From Sphingomonas faeni (GTDB lineage: Bacteria; Pseudomonadota; Alphaproteobacteria; Sphingomonadales; Sphingomonadaceae), in assembly GCF_003053745.1 (NCBI RefSeq), contig NZ_QAYE01000001.1, forward strand, positions 558,001-622,000: DNA of 64,000 nt, written 5' to 3'. Every line of letters starts with the position of its first letter. Position 1 is the stretch's first letter. Below the pieces are notes generated by a model. The model did no database searches. It saw nothing but the letters and a program-made list of their open reading frames with translations, and was not told the origin of the DNA. Positions 55,554-64,000 of this stretch are shown here, one piece after another. The translations under genes were made by a program, and so were the position numbers.

Positions 55554-55579
55554 GCGTTAGCTTGCCCCAACAGAGCAAC

Positions 55580-55683
55580 CACCCCGGCGAAGGCCGGGGC
55601 CCAATTGGGGGACGATGCTAACTAAGGACTGCGCTTCGTTACTGCTGACGTTCCAATTGGGCCCCGGCCTTCGCCGGGGGGGT
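55580..55683. repeat. Palindromic repeat (family E), second element
   Basis: Arms ACCCCGGCGAAGGCCGGGGC (from about 55580) and GCCCCGGCCTTCGCCGGGGG (from about 55661) are long inverted repeats separated by about 60 unique bases, with CCAATTGGG motifs next to each arm. It lies just after the cmk stop and could serve as a terminator on either strand. Confidence 0.75.
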
Positions 55684-55692
55684 AGGTGTGGC

Positions 55693-56328
55693 CTAAACCG
55701 AAACCTTCTTCGCCCGCTGCGCCTCCACCAACGCAACCGCCCGCTGCACCGAAGCCTCGATCGACAAAAAGCTCGTATCCAGCAACGCAGCATCCGCCGC
55801 CATCACCAGCGGCGCGGTAGACCGGCCACTATCCCGAGCATCCCGAGCCCGAATATCGGCCAGCACACGATCCTTGCTCGCCGTTCCACCCCGAGCCTGC
55901 AACTCCGCATGCCGCCGCTGAGCCCGAATATTCGGCGTAGCCTTCACGAACAGCTTAGCATCCGCATCCGGCGCGATCACCGTGCCGATATCGCGCCCGT
56001 CCAAAATCGCGCCACCCTCCTGCGCCGCAAACCGCTTCTGCCGGTGCAGCAACGCCGCCCGCACCAGCGGATGCGCCGACACAACCGACGCCAGCGCGCC
56101 GATATCGTCATCACGCAACGCCGGATCGCTCAACAGCGCATCGCTGAAATCGCACGCCGCGACCGCATCGGCTTCCGTCTCCGGATCGAGCCCCATCCGC
56201 GCCACGCTCAACGCAACCGCGCGGTAGAGCAGCCCGGTATCGAGATATGGCAGCTTGTAGTGCTTGGCCAAGGCGCGCGCGATCGTGCCCTTGCCCGATG
56301 CTGCCGGACCGTCGACTGCGATGATCAT
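55693..56328 (-). CDS. cmk: Cytidylate kinase
   Basis: Cmk phosphorylates CMP and dCMP for nucleotide synthesis. The 211-residue product starts MIIAVDGPAASGKGTIARALA (P-loop at residues 7-15) and has YLDTGLLYRAVAL and DGRDIGTVI, both family signatures. The start lies one base after the aroA stop, the usual aroA-cmk-rpsA order. Confidence 0.96.
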   Translation of the reverse strand: MIIAVDGPAASGKGTIARALAKHYKLPYLDTGLLYRAVALSVARMGLDPETEADAVAACDFSDALLSDPALRDDDIGALASVVSAHPLVRAALLHRQKRFAAQEGGAILDGRDIGTVIAPDADAKLFVKATPNIRAQRRHAELQARGGTASKDRVLADIRARDARDSGRSTAPLVMAADAALLDTSFLSIEASVQRAVALVEAQRAKKVSV

Positions 56329-56329
56329 C

Positions 56330-57664
56330 TCAATTCCCCCGGCCGGTCAGCGCATCGAGCGACCGGAAGAACACGGGATAGCTCGTCGCCACCGGCGATA
56401 CATCGTCAATCGTGACGGGCTCGCGGCTCCCAAGTCCAGCCACCACCATGCTCATTGCGATGCGGTGGTCGAGTTTCGAGGCGATCCGAGCGCCACCGCG
56501 AATCGCCGCGCCGCCCGACCCAGTGATTGCCATGCCGTCTTCGAACTCCTCGCAAGGAACCCCGCACGCTTCGAGCGCTATCCGCATCGTCGTGATCCGG
56601 TCCGATTCCTTCACCCGCAACTCATGCGCGCCGCGCGCCACGGTCGTGCCGGTCGCGAAGGCTGCGGCGACGAACAGCACCGGATATTCGTCGATCATGC
56701 TCGGCGCGAGATCGACCGGCACTCCGATCGCAGTCAGCGGGGCATGTCGCACGCGCAGATCCGCGACCGGCTCGCCACCGACGATGCGCGGGTCGAGCTC
56801 GGTAATATCCGCGCCCATCATCCGCAGAGCCGTGACGATCCCGATCCGCGTCGGGTTCAGCCCGACATTGCGCACGACGATATCCGACCCCGGCACGATC
56901 GACGCCGCCACCAGCCAGAACGCCGACGAAGACGGATCGCCCGGCACGACGATATCCTGCGGCTTCAGCTCCGCTTCGCCGGTGATCGAAATGATGCGGC
57001 CCTGGTTCGTCTCCTCGACGGTCAGCTTCGCGCCGAACCCCGTCAGCATCCGCTCGCTATGATCGCGCGTCGCGACCGGCTCGATGACCCGCGTGATCCC
57101 CGGCGTGTTGAGCCCCGCCAGCAAAATCGCCGACTTGACCTGCGCCGACGCGACCGGCAGCGTATATTCGATCGGCACCGCCGGGCACATCCCGCGCACC
57201 ATCAGCGGCAAGCGGCCACCGGGCGAAGACGTGATGTCCGCCCCCATCTGCGACAGCGGCTCGGTCACGCGCCCCATCGGCCTACCCGACAGCGAAGCGT
57301 CGCCGGTGAAAGTGCAGGTGATCGGATGGCTCGACACGAGGCCCATCAGCAACCGCGTCGACGTCCCCGAATTGCCCATCTCCAGCGCGGTCTCGGGCTG
57401 GAGCAAGCCGCCCACGCCGACGCCGTCTACGGTCCAGATGCCGTCCTCGCCACGCTCGATCGTCGCGCCCATCGCGCGCATCGCCGCCGCGGTGGCGAGC
57501 ACGTCCTCGCCCTCCAGCAGCCCTTCGATCCGGCTGGTGCCGACAGCTAAGCTCGCGAACATCAGCGCGCGGTGGCTGATCGACTTGTCGCCGGGAACCG
57601 CGATCGAACCGGTCAAAGGACCGCGCGCGACGACGTCGAGCGGCTGGGGGAGGGGGTGTGCCAT
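56330..57664 (-). CDS. aroA: 3-phosphoshikimate 1-carboxyvinyltransferase (class II EPSP synthase)
   Basis: AroA joins shikimate-3-phosphate and phosphoenolpyruvate in aromatic amino-acid synthesis. The 444-residue product from ATG 57664 has GDKSISHRALMF at residues 25-36, RPMGRVTEPL, PVASAQVKSAILLAGL, TRDHSERMLTGFG and DEYPVLFVAAAFA. These match the class II (CP4-like) group rather than the shorter class I. In the inhibitor-contact loop it has Gly100 (EMGNSGTSTRL) where the CP4 enzyme has Ala, and Leu105 where Escherichia coli has Pro. It is co-oriented with cmk and rpsA. Confidence 0.96.
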   Translation of the reverse strand: MAHPLPQPLDVVARGPLTGSIAVPGDKSISHRALMFASLAVGTSRIEGLLEGEDVLATAAAMRAMGATIERGEDGIWTVDGVGVGGLLQPETALEMGNSGTSTRLLMGLVSSHPITCTFTGDASLSGRPMGRVTEPLSQMGADITSSPGGRLPLMVRGMCPAVPIEYTLPVASAQVKSAILLAGLNTPGITRVIEPVATRDHSERMLTGFGAKLTVEETNQGRIISITGEAELKPQDIVVPGDPSSSAFWLVAASIVPGSDIVVRNVGLNPTRIGIVTALRMMGADITELDPRIVGGEPVADLRVRHAPLTAIGVPVDLAPSMIDEYPVLFVAAAFATGTTVARGAHELRVKESDRITTMRIALEACGVPCEEFEDGMAITGSGGAAIRGGARIASKLDHRIAMSMVVAGLGSREPVTIDDVSPVATSYPVFFRSLDALTGRGN

Positions 57665-57763
57665 GGGGCCGGGCTTTTGACAGTGGCCTTGCGCTATGGC
57701 AAGGCGCGCCCACTTTGCGAGGGTATCCCCCCGCAATCCATTCATCCGAAAGGTTCTATCGGC

Positions 57764-58090
57764 ATGATCAAGCCGGAATGGGGCACGAAGCGTTCGTGCC
57801 CGAAATGCGCGACGCGTTTCTACGACCTCGAAAAAGCCGACCCCGTGACCTGCATCGAATGCGGGTATGCGTGGGAGCCCGAGCCCATCCTGAAGTCGAA
57901 GCAGCCGCTGCCGTTCGAGGTCGCCAAGCCCGACACCAAGAAGCCCGACGCGGATCTCGAGGGTGACGAGGAAGAGGACATCGCCTCGATCACCGGCGAG
58001 GACGAAGAGCCGTCGGCGGACGACGAAGTCGATCTGGGCGGCGACGACGACCTCGGCGTCGAGACGCCGCAGGACGAGCACGAGCGTTAA
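57764..58090 (+). CDS. TIGR02300-family zinc-ribbon protein with acidic tail
   Basis: The product is 108 residues from ATG 57764. The N-terminus has a treble-Cys ribbon CPKC...CIEC and the conserved FYDLEK segment (the FYDLN-type motif of this family). The rest is a strongly acidic Asp/Glu-rich tail. It is found next to aroA in many Alphaproteobacteria. The function is unknown. Confidence 0.88.
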   Translation: MIKPEWGTKRSCPKCATRFYDLEKADPVTCIECGYAWEPEPILKSKQPLPFEVAKPDTKKPDADLEGDEEEDIASITGEDEEPSADDEVDLGGDDDLGVETPQDEHER

Positions 58091-58173
58091 GTTTAAATAT
58101 TTTTGGCAGGCGGCATTTACGCCGCTTGCCAACCCGGGCGGGTCCGGTTAGTGACCCGCCTCCCAACGGGAAT

Positions 58174-58249
58174 GGGGCCGTAGCTCAGCTGGGAGAGCGT
58201 TCGCATGGCATGCGAAAGGTCAGGGGTTCGATCCCCCTCGGCTCCACCA
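58174..58249 (+). tRNA. tRNA-Ala (anticodon GGC)
   Basis: A complete 76-base tRNA: 7-bp acceptor GGGGCCG...CGGCTCC, D-arm TAGCTCAGCTGGGAGAGC, anticodon stem TTCGC/GCGAA with loop ATGGCAT (anticodon GGC), T-arm with GGTTCGATCC and encoded CCA. Confidence 0.96.
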
Positions 58250-58293
58250 TTTCCGTTGATGACCGGTCCGCCGGGACTACTTCTTATACAGCG

Positions 58294-59187
58294 TCAGTCG
58301 AGATCGTCGGCACCGGCTCCCGCCGCGTGCAGGTCCCTGAACGCCTCCTCGATCGCCGCGACCATGACGCTTCCCTCGATCCGCGAGGCGGAATCGTTCG
58401 CGACCAGCACGCCTATGCGGCGCGTCGGGTCGAAGCCCGTCAACCGAATCATCGCGATGCCTTCGCTCGCAAAACTCAACGGCATGACCGTCATTCCTAG
58501 CCCTGCGCGGACATAGGTCAGCGCGCGGTCGTCGCTGACGGTACGCGCGGCCATGAACGGGCGGACGCCGCGGGCGGTGAAGAAGCGGCTCGTCTCGGCC
58601 AGCGCTTCGCAGTGGCGGCGGACGATCATCGTTTCCTCCGCGACGTCGGCGACCGCGAGCGTGGCGCGTCCGGCCAGTCGGTGGTCGTTCGCCACCGCGA
58701 CCGCGAATCCTTCCTCGAACAGCACGCGACCGCGCGCATCGTCGCCGATCGCGCCGAGCATCACGTCGATCCGCCCGCGATCGAGCAGCGCGACGAGTTC
58801 GCTGCTCCGTCCCTCGACGACTTCGAGGCGTTCGGTGGTGGAGGCGCGGCGCGCCCGGCCCAGCGCGGCCGCGATCCAGGACGGCGGCAGCGTCGTCGCG
58901 ATCCCTAGACGGACGAGCTTGGTCGGAGCCGTGTCCTGCAGATCCCGCTCGGCGGCAGCGAACTCGGCTTCGATCCGGCGCGCATGCACCGCGAACCGCG
59001 TGCCCGAGGGCGTGAGTTCGATCCGCCGATTGGTCCGCAGGAACAGCGTCTGCCCGAGCGACGCCTCCAGCTTGGCGATCCCGACCGACAGCGTCGGCTG
59101 CGAGATTCGGCACTGCGTGGCGGCACGCGTGAAATTGCCCTGGTCCACAACCGCCAGGAAATAGCGCAACACATAGCGTTCGATCAT
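58294..59187 (-). CDS. LysR-family transcriptional regulator
   Basis: A 297-residue LysR-type regulator: N-terminal HTH (about residues 3-62, [27 protein letters not shown] pattern), linker helix and a periplasmic-binding-like effector domain. LysR proteins typically bind a divergent promoter; here the gene is divergent from isovaleryl-CoA dehydrogenase and a clear inverted repeat lies between them. It probably controls the leucine/isovalerate genes, although an organic-acid or CoA-ester effector is only an inference. Confidence 0.9.
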   Translation of the reverse strand: MIERYVLRYFLAVVDQGNFTRAATQCRISQPTLSVGIAKLEASLGQTLFLRTNRRIELTPSGTRFAVHARRIEAEFAAAERDLQDTAPTKLVRLGIATTLPPSWIAAALGRARRASTTERLEVVEGRSSELVALLDRGRIDVMLGAIGDDARGRVLFEEGFAVAVANDHRLAGRATLAVADVAEETMIVRRHCEALAETSRFFTARGVRPFMAARTVSDDRALTYVRAGLGMTVMPLSFASEGIAMIRLTGFDPTRRIGVLVANDSASRIEGSVMVAAIEEAFRDLHAAGAGADDLD

Positions 59188-59192
59188 CGCGG

Positions 59193-59232
59193 TACGACCA
59201 TAGACACGATCTATCGCATGTGTTCGGTCGTA
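59193..59232. promoter_or_regulatory. Inverted-repeat operator in the LysR/isovaleryl-CoA dehydrogenase gap
   Basis: TACGACC (59193-59199) and GGTCGTA (59226-59232) are perfect inverted repeats, enclosing a second perfect pair ATAGA-cacga-TCTAT (59200-59214). The nested layout sits in the 108-base divergent promoter region, the expected place for LysR activation sites. Confidence 0.65.
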
Positions 59233-59295
59233 TCAATTTCTCTAGAGGGCCGCGACCGAGTATCATGCCGGCAACACAAGGTCTGGAGAGGCTGC

Positions 59296-60462
59296 ATGAT
59301 ACCCGATTTTGATTTCGCGCTCGGCGAATCCGCGGACATGATCCGCAAGAGCACGCACCGCTTCGCCACCGACAAGATCGCGCCGCTGGCCGCGAAGATC
59401 GACGCCGACGACTGGTTCCCGCGCGAGCTGTGGCCGGCGATGGGCGAACTCGGCCTCCACGGCATCACCGTCGAGGAAGAGTTTGGCGGCCTCGGCCTCG
59501 GCTATCTCGAACACGTCGTCGCGGTCGAGGAAGTCTCGCGCGCGTCCGCGTCGATCGGGCTCAGCTACGGCGCGCATTCGAACCTGTGCGTCAACCAGAT
59601 CCGCCGCTGGGGCAATCCCGAGCAGAAGGCGAAGTATCTCCCCAAGCTTGTGTCGGGCGAGCATGTCGGCAGCCTCGCCATGTCCGAGGCCGGCGCTGGC
59701 TCCGACGTCGTCTCGATGAAGCTCAAGGCGGTGAAGACCGACACCGGCTACGTCCTCAACGGCACGAAGTTCTGGATCACCAACGCGGCCTATGCTGACA
59801 CGCTGGTCGTCTATGCGAAGACCGGCGAAGGCTCGCGCGGGATCACCGCGTTCCTGATCGAGAAGGACATGCCGGGCTTCGCGATCGGCCAGAAGATCGA
59901 CAAGATGGGTATGCGTGGGTCTCCCACGGCGGAGCTCGTCTTCACCGATTGCGAAGTCCCGTTCGAGAACGTCATGGGTCCCGAGAATGGCGGCGTCGGC
60001 GTGCTGATGTCGGGCCTCGACTATGAGCGCGCGGTGCTGGCCGGGATCCAGCTCGGCATCATGCAGGCCTGCCTCGACGTCGTGATCCCGTATGTGCGCG
60101 AGCGGAAGCAGTTTGGCACGGCGATCGGCCAGTTCCAGCTGATCCAGGCGAAGGTCGCCGACATGTACGTCGCGCTGAGTTCGGCGCGCGCGTACGTCTA
60201 TGCGGTGGCGAAGTCGTGCGATGCGGGCAAGACGACGCGGTTCGACGCGGCGGGCGCGATCCTGCTCGCGAGCGAGAGCGCGGTGAAGGTCTCGCTCGAG
60301 TCGATCCAGGCGCTCGGCGGGGCAGGGTATACCAAGGACTGGCCGGTAGAGCGGTTCATGCGCGACGCGAAGTTGCTCGACATCGGCGCTGGGACGAACG
60401 AGATTCGCCGCATGCTGATCGGTCGTGAATTGATAGGTGCTGCTCCCAAGGTGGCGCAGTGA
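59296..60462 (+). CDS. Isovaleryl-CoA dehydrogenase
   Basis: The product is 388 residues from ATG 59296, an FAD-dependent acyl-CoA dehydrogenase. The catalytic base is Glu244 in [12 protein letters not shown], the position used by isovaleryl-CoA dehydrogenases, instead of the more C-terminal Glu of medium-chain enzymes. [13 protein letters not shown] and [17 protein letters not shown] are family signatures. It opens the leucine-degradation cluster followed by methylcrotonyl-CoA carboxylase. Confidence 0.94.
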   Translation: MIPDFDFALGESADMIRKSTHRFATDKIAPLAAKIDADDWFPRELWPAMGELGLHGITVEEEFGGLGLGYLEHVVAVEEVSRASASIGLSYGAHSNLCVNQIRRWGNPEQKAKYLPKLVSGEHVGSLAMSEAGAGSDVVSMKLKAVKTDTGYVLNGTKFWITNAAYADTLVVYAKTGEGSRGITAFLIEKDMPGFAIGQKIDKMGMRGSPTAELVFTDCEVPFENVMGPENGGVGVLMSGLDYERAVLAGIQLGIMQACLDVVIPYVRERKQFGTAIGQFQLIQAKVADMYVALSSARAYVYAVAKSCDAGKTTRFDAAGAILLASESAVKVSLESIQALGGAGYTKDWPVERFMRDAKLLDIGAGTNEIRRMLIGRELIGAAPKVAQ

Positions 60463-60474
60463 CTGCTGCACTGA

Positions 60475-60613
60475 ACCCCTCTCCCTGCAGGGGAGAGGGA
60501 GGGGCCCGCACGGCGCAGCCGGGTGGGAGGGTGAGGGCACGCGCGCACCTCGAACGTGCCCTCACCCTCCCGTCGCTGCGCTCCTCCTTCCCTCTCCCCC
60601 AAGGGGAGAGGGG
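60475..60613. repeat. Palindromic repeat (B-type) upstream of carboxylase beta
   Basis: Hairpin arms CCCCTCTCCCTGCAGGGGAG (60477-60496) and CCTCTCCCC-caa-GGGGAGAGG (60591-60611), with GGGTGAGGG-like middle pairs (GGTGGGAGGGTGAGG / CCTCACCCTCC). The last arm provides the carboxylase ribosome-binding site. Confidence 0.8.
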
Positions 60614-60616
60614 CAA

Positions 60617-62218
60617 GTGAGCGCCCCCGTCCTCACCTCCGCGTTGTCCCCCGACAGCGAAACCTTCCGCGCGAACGCGACCCACAACCGCGCCCTCGCC
60701 GAAACCCTCCGCGAGGACGTCGCCCGCACCGGGCTAGGCGGCAACGCCAAGTCCCGCGAGCGCCACACCGCCCGCGGCAAGCTCCTCCCGCGCGACCGCG
60801 TCGAACGCCTGCTCGACCCCGGCTCGCCCTTCCTCGAAATCGGCCAGCTCGTCGCCAACGGCCTCTACGACGACGAAGTCCCCGGCGCCGGCCTGATCAT
60901 CGGCATCGGCCGCGTCGCCGGCCGCCAGTGCATGATCGTCTGCAACGACGCGACCGTGAAGGGCGGCACCTACTACCCGCTCACCGTCAAGAAACACCTG
61001 CGAGCGCAGGAAATCGCACAGGAGAACCGGCTCCCCTGCATCTACCTCGTCGACAGCGGCGGCGCGAACCTGCCGCACCAGGCCGAGGTTTTCCCTGACC
61101 GCGATCATTTCGGCCGCATCTTCTTCAACCAGGCCAACATGTCCGCGCTCGGCATCCCGCAGATCGCCTGCGTCATGGGCAGCTGCACCGCGGGTGGCGC
61201 GTACGTTCCCGCGATGTCCGACGAGACGATCATCGTCCGCGGGCAGGGGACGATCTTCCTTGCCGGCCCGCCGCTGGTGAAGGCCGCGACCGGCGAAGTG
61301 ATCTCGGCCGAGGAACTGGGCGGTGCCGACACGCACGGCCGCCGCTCGGGCGTAGTCGATCACGTCGCCGAGAACGACGAGCACGCGCTGACGATCGTCC
61401 GCGACATCGTCTCGACGCTGCAACCGCAGGCGCAGACCGCGGTGAACCTCCAGCAGCCCAAGCCGCCGAAGTTCGCGCCCGAAGAACTGTACGGAATCGT
61501 CCCGAGCGACGTCCGCGCGCCCTACGACGTCCACGAGGTCATCGCGCGCCTCGTTGACGGCAGCGAGTTCCACGAGTTCAAGGCGCTCTACGGCACCTCG
61601 CTCGTCTGCGGGTTCGCGCATATCTGGGGCATCCCGGTCGCGATCCTCGCCAACAACGGCGTGCTGTTCAGCGAGAGCGCGCAAAAGGGGGCGCATTTCA
61701 TCGAACTCGCCTGCCAGCGCCGCATCCCGCTGCTGTTCCTCCAGAACATCTCCGGCTTCATGGTCGGCGGCAAGTACGAGGCGGAGGGCATCGCCAAGCA
61801 CGGCGCAAAGCTCGTCACCGCCGTTGCCACCGCGACCGTCCCGAAGATCACGGTATTGATCGGCGGCAGCTTCGGCGCGGGCAATTACGGCATGTGCGGC
61901 CGCGCCTATTCGCCACGCTTCCTGTTTACCTGGCCCAACAGCCGAATCAGCGTGATGGGCGGCGAGCAAGCGGCCTCCGTCCTCGCCACCGTCCACCGCG
62001 ACGCGGAAAGCTGGACTCCCGAACAGGCTGAAGCCTTCAAGGCGCCCGTCCGCCAGAAATACGAGGACGAGGGCAACCCTTGGTACGCCACCGCGCGCCT
62101 CTGGGACGACGGCATCATCGATCCCGCCCAAACGCGAGACGTGCTTGGCTTGGCCTTTGCCGCGACGCTCAATGCTCCCATCCCCGAACGCCCCGCGTTC
62201 GGCGTGTTCAGGATGTAA
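60617..62218 (+). CDS. Methylcrotonyl-CoA carboxylase beta subunit
   Basis: The product is 533 residues from GTG 60617. It is a biotin-dependent carboxyltransferase subunit: N-terminal half with [19 protein letters not shown] and [17 protein letters not shown], then a C-terminal half with [23 protein letters not shown] and [16 protein letters not shown]. The residues and context fit the methylcrotonyl-CoA type (leucine breakdown), next to isovaleryl-CoA dehydrogenase. The GTG lies right after a palindromic repeat whose arm supplies GGAGAGGGG as ribosome-binding site. Confidence 0.93.
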   Translation: MSAPVLTSALSPDSETFRANATHNRALAETLREDVARTGLGGNAKSRERHTARGKLLPRDRVERLLDPGSPFLEIGQLVANGLYDDEVPGAGLIIGIGRVAGRQCMIVCNDATVKGGTYYPLTVKKHLRAQEIAQENRLPCIYLVDSGGANLPHQAEVFPDRDHFGRIFFNQANMSALGIPQIACVMGSCTAGGAYVPAMSDETIIVRGQGTIFLAGPPLVKAATGEVISAEELGGADTHGRRSGVVDHVAENDEHALTIVRDIVSTLQPQAQTAVNLQQPKPPKFAPEELYGIVPSDVRAPYDVHEVIARLVDGSEFHEFKALYGTSLVCGFAHIWGIPVAILANNGVLFSESAQKGAHFIELACQRRIPLLFLQNISGFMVGGKYEAEGIAKHGAKLVTAVATATVPKITVLIGGSFGAGNYGMCGRAYSPRFLFTWPNSRISVMGGEQAASVLATVHRDAESWTPEQAEAFKAPVRQKYEDEGNPWYATARLWDDGIIDPAQTRDVLGLAFAATLNAPIPERPAFGVFRM

Positions 62219-62222
62219 CCCG

Positions 62223-62705
62223 ATGATCCTGCTGTCACTTCTGCTCGCCGCCGGTCAGGTCACCCCGGTCCAGCCGATCGTCAAGGGCACCGGCCTGCCG
62301 CCCGCGGCAATGACCGAAGAGGCCGGCGTCATGGTCCCGATCGACGCGCTCTTCGCCGCGCTCGCCGCGCGCGACGGGCAGGCTATTCTCGCCCAGGTCC
62401 GCGCCGATGGCGGCGCCACCGTCGCCGAGGAAAAGGCCGACGGCACACGCTCGGTCCGCCGCATGGGCTGGCCCGAGTTCGCCGCATCGATCAAGCCCGG
62501 CCCCGAGCGCTACGCCGAGCGCCTGACCGATCCCGCGGTCGACATCGACGGCGACATCGCGATGGTCTGGTCGCCCTACGTCTTCACGATCGACGACAAG
62601 GTCGCGCATTGCGGCACCGACCATTTCGACATGGTCCGCGAAGCCGGGCGCTGGAAGATCGCCAACCTCACCTGGTCGAAGCGCACCACCGGTTGCGCGA
62701 ACTGA
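62223..62705 (+). CDS. Secreted NTF2-like (SnoaL-type) protein
   Basis: The product is 160 residues from ATG 62223. A short hydrophobic N-terminus (MILLSLLLAAG) looks like a signal or anchor. The remainder has the NTF2-like pattern: an N-terminal helix (IDALFAALAARDGQAILAQV), beta strands and a C-terminal RWKIANLTWSKRTTGC. It lies between the two carboxylase subunits. A ligand or enzymatic role in the pathway is not known. Confidence 0.8.
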   Translation: MILLSLLLAAGQVTPVQPIVKGTGLPPAAMTEEAGVMVPIDALFAALAARDGQAILAQVRADGGATVAEEKADGTRSVRRMGWPEFAASIKPGPERYAERLTDPAVDIDGDIAMVWSPYVFTIDDKVAHCGTDHFDMVREAGRWKIANLTWSKRTTGCAN

Positions 62706-62706
62706 C

Positions 62707-62868
62707 ATGGCCTGTCCTACACTGCCCGCATCGGCTTATGCCGGGATCACCATGACGAAACAGTCGATCCTTTCCGCCGATCTTGCTGCCGTCGAGGGGC
62801 TTTCGAGCCCGATGTGCACATCGCTGGAGCGTCTGCACTTTGTGCACTTCCGCGGAGCGAATCGATGA
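62707..62868 (+). CDS. Possible 53-residue ORF ahead of carboxylase alpha
   Basis: ATG 62707 opens a 53-codon frame (or ATG 62752 for 38 codons) whose stop TGA overlaps the ATG of the alpha subunit gene. No clear ribosome-binding site, hydrophobic segment or motif is visible. It may be a translational-coupling leader peptide or non-coding. Weak evidence. Confidence 0.3.
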   Translation: MACPTLPASAYAGITMTKQSILSADLAAVEGLSSPMCTSLERLHFVHFRGANR

Positions 62869-64000
62869 TCGAGTCCCTTCTGATCGCCAATCGCGGCGAG
62901 ATCGCCTGCCGCATCATCCGCACCGCAAGGGCGCTCGGCATCCGCACCGTGGCCGTCTATTCCGACGCCGACGCGAACGCGCTCCACGTCCGCCAGGCCG
63001 ACGAAGCCGTCCACATCGGTGCGTCCCCCGCGCGCGAAAGCTACCTCGTCGGCGACCGCATCGTCGCCGCCGCGAAGGCGACCGGCGCCCAGGCGATCCA
63101 CCCCGGCTACGGCTTCCTGTCGGAGAACGCTGATTTCGCCCAGGCCGTGCTCGACGCCGGGCTCATCTGGGTCGGTCCGAACCCCGACAGCATCCGCGCG
63201 ATGGGCCTCAAAGACGCCGCGAAACAGCGCATGATCGCTGCCGGCGTACCCGTCACGCCCGGCTATCTCGGTGAGGACCAGTCCCCCGAACGTCTGAAGG
63301 CGGAGGCCGACTCGATCGGCTACCCCGTCCTCATCAAGGCGGTTGCCGGCGGCGGCGGCAAGGGCATGCGCCGCGTCGATACGGCCGCCGAGTTCGCCGA
63401 CTCGCTCGTCTCGTGCCAGCGCGAGGCGGCCTCGTCGTTCGGCAACACCGACGTGCTGATCGAGAAATACATCCTCTCGCCGCGCCATATCGAGGTGCAG
63501 GTCTTCGGCGACCGCCACGGCAACGTCGTCCATCTGTTCGAACGCGACTGCTCGCTCCAACGCCGCCACCAGAAGGTGATCGAGGAAGCCCCCGCACCCG
63601 GCATGGACGCCGCCACCCGCGACGCCATCTGCGCCGCCGCGGTCAAGGCCGCCAAGGCGGTCGATTACGTCGGCGCCGGCACGATCGAATTCATCGCCGA
63701 CGCCAGCGAAGGCCTGCGCGCCGACCGCATCTGGTTCATGGAAATGAACACGCGGTTGCAGGTCGAGCATCCGGTTACCGAAGAGATCACCGGCCAGGAC
63801 CTCGTCGAATGGCAACTCCGCGTCGCGTCCGGCGAGCCTTTGCCGAAGCGTCAGGACGAACTGGCCATCAACGGCTGGGCGATGGAAGCGCGGCTCTATG
63901 CCGAGGATCCAGTGACCGGTTTTCTACCAAGCACCGGGACGTTGGATAACTTTCATCTCGACGATACGGTCGCGCGGATCGAAACTGGTGTTCGGGCAGG
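62865..64000 (+). CDS. Methylcrotonyl-CoA carboxylase alpha subunit (biotin carboxylase), 3' end cut by window
   Basis: 378 residues are visible from ATG 62865, running off the window end. The biotin-carboxylase N-domain opens with [16 protein letters not shown], then [11 protein letters not shown], the ATP-grasp loop [14 protein letters not shown] and the metal-binding [15 protein letters not shown]. The biotin-carrier domain and attachment site should lie beyond the window. With the beta subunit at 60617 it forms the carboxylase of leucine degradation. It might serve a related acyl-CoA; the neighbours favour methylcrotonyl-CoA. Confidence 0.93.
   Translation, partial: MIESLLIANRGEIACRIIRTARALGIRTVAVYSDADANALHVRQADEAVHIGASPARESYLVGDRIVAAAKATGAQAIHPGYGFLSENADFAQAVLDAGLIWVGPNPDSIRAMGLKDAAKQRMIAAGVPVTPGYLGEDQSPERLKAEADSIGYPVLIKAVAGGGGKGMRRVDTAAEFADSLVSCQREAASSFGNTDVLIEKYILSPRHIEVQVFGDRHGNVVHLFERDCSLQRRHQKVIEEAPAPGMDAATRDAICAAAVKAAKAVDYVGAGTIEFIADASEGLRADRIWFMEMNTRLQVEHPVTEEITGQDLVEWQLRVASGEPLPKRQDELAINGWAMEARLYAEDPVTGFLPSTGTLDNFHLDDTVARIETGVRA

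Overview
This 64-kb window is bacterial chromosome with high G+C and dense coding. It looks like a sphingomonad (Alphaproteobacteria, Sphingomonas-like). The pointers are the alphaproteobacterial orders TIGR02300-aroA-cmk-rpsA-ihfB and lapA-pyrF-trpF-trpB-trpA-accD-folC, several small protein families typical of sphingomonads, and many short palindromic intergenic repeats. The genus assignment is inferred from gene content, not from a marker search.

Region 1 (1-20 kb) is the translation cluster. It begins with the tail of an alpha/beta-hydrolase, then the str group (rpsL, rpsG, fusA, tuf), a visibly A+T-richer insert carrying one antisense gene of unknown function, the S10 group (rpsJ to rpsQ), the spc group (rplN to rplO), secY and adk. 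rpsM, rpsK, rpoA and rplQ do not follow adk. Several spacers (fusA-tuf, rpsJ-rplC, rpsQ-rplN, rpmD-rplO, rplO-secY) carry strong hairpins or terminator-like structures, so the cluster is probably transcribed and regulated in segments.

Region 2 (20-38 kb) holds an OmpR-type response regulator with its histidine kinase, an MHS-type transporter, rsmD and rluB, a lone receiver-domain protein, an AmpG-like permease, and a long minus-strand run lapA-pyrF-trpF-trpB-trpA-accD-folC (pyrimidine, tryptophan, fatty-acid and folate synthesis). A 762-residue patatin-like protein and an endonuclease/exonuclease/phosphatase-family protein follow.

Region 3 (38-52.5 kb) is more variable. It has an L,D-transpeptidase lipoprotein, a DUF4112 protein, an orphan peptide-type solute-binding lipoprotein, an I78 inhibitor with a partner lipoprotein, an aldehyde dehydrogenase, a Tat-exported phospholipase C, and stress-type genes (DUF892 ferritin-like, Gly-rich small protein, zinc alcohol dehydrogenase). 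It ends with a HAD phosphatase / membrane-tailed SDR / patatin operon. This block separates lapA from ihfB, which are commonly close together in Alphaproteobacteria.

Region 4 (52.5-64 kb) has tRNA-Leu(UAA), ihfB, rpsA, a frameshifted SemiSWEET pseudogene, cmk, aroA, a TIGR02300 protein, tRNA-Ala(GGC) and a leucine/isovalerate catabolic cluster. In that cluster a LysR regulator is divergent from isovaleryl-CoA dehydrogenase, followed by methylcrotonyl-CoA carboxylase beta, a small NTF2-like protein and methylcrotonyl-CoA carboxylase alpha (cut by the window end).

No CRISPR array, prophage, transposase, restriction system or rRNA gene was seen. The most unusual signals are natural Arg88 in ribosomal protein S12, structured spacers inside the ribosomal operons, palindromic repeats that supply the ribosome-binding sites of three housekeeping genes, and the SemiSWEET pseudogene.
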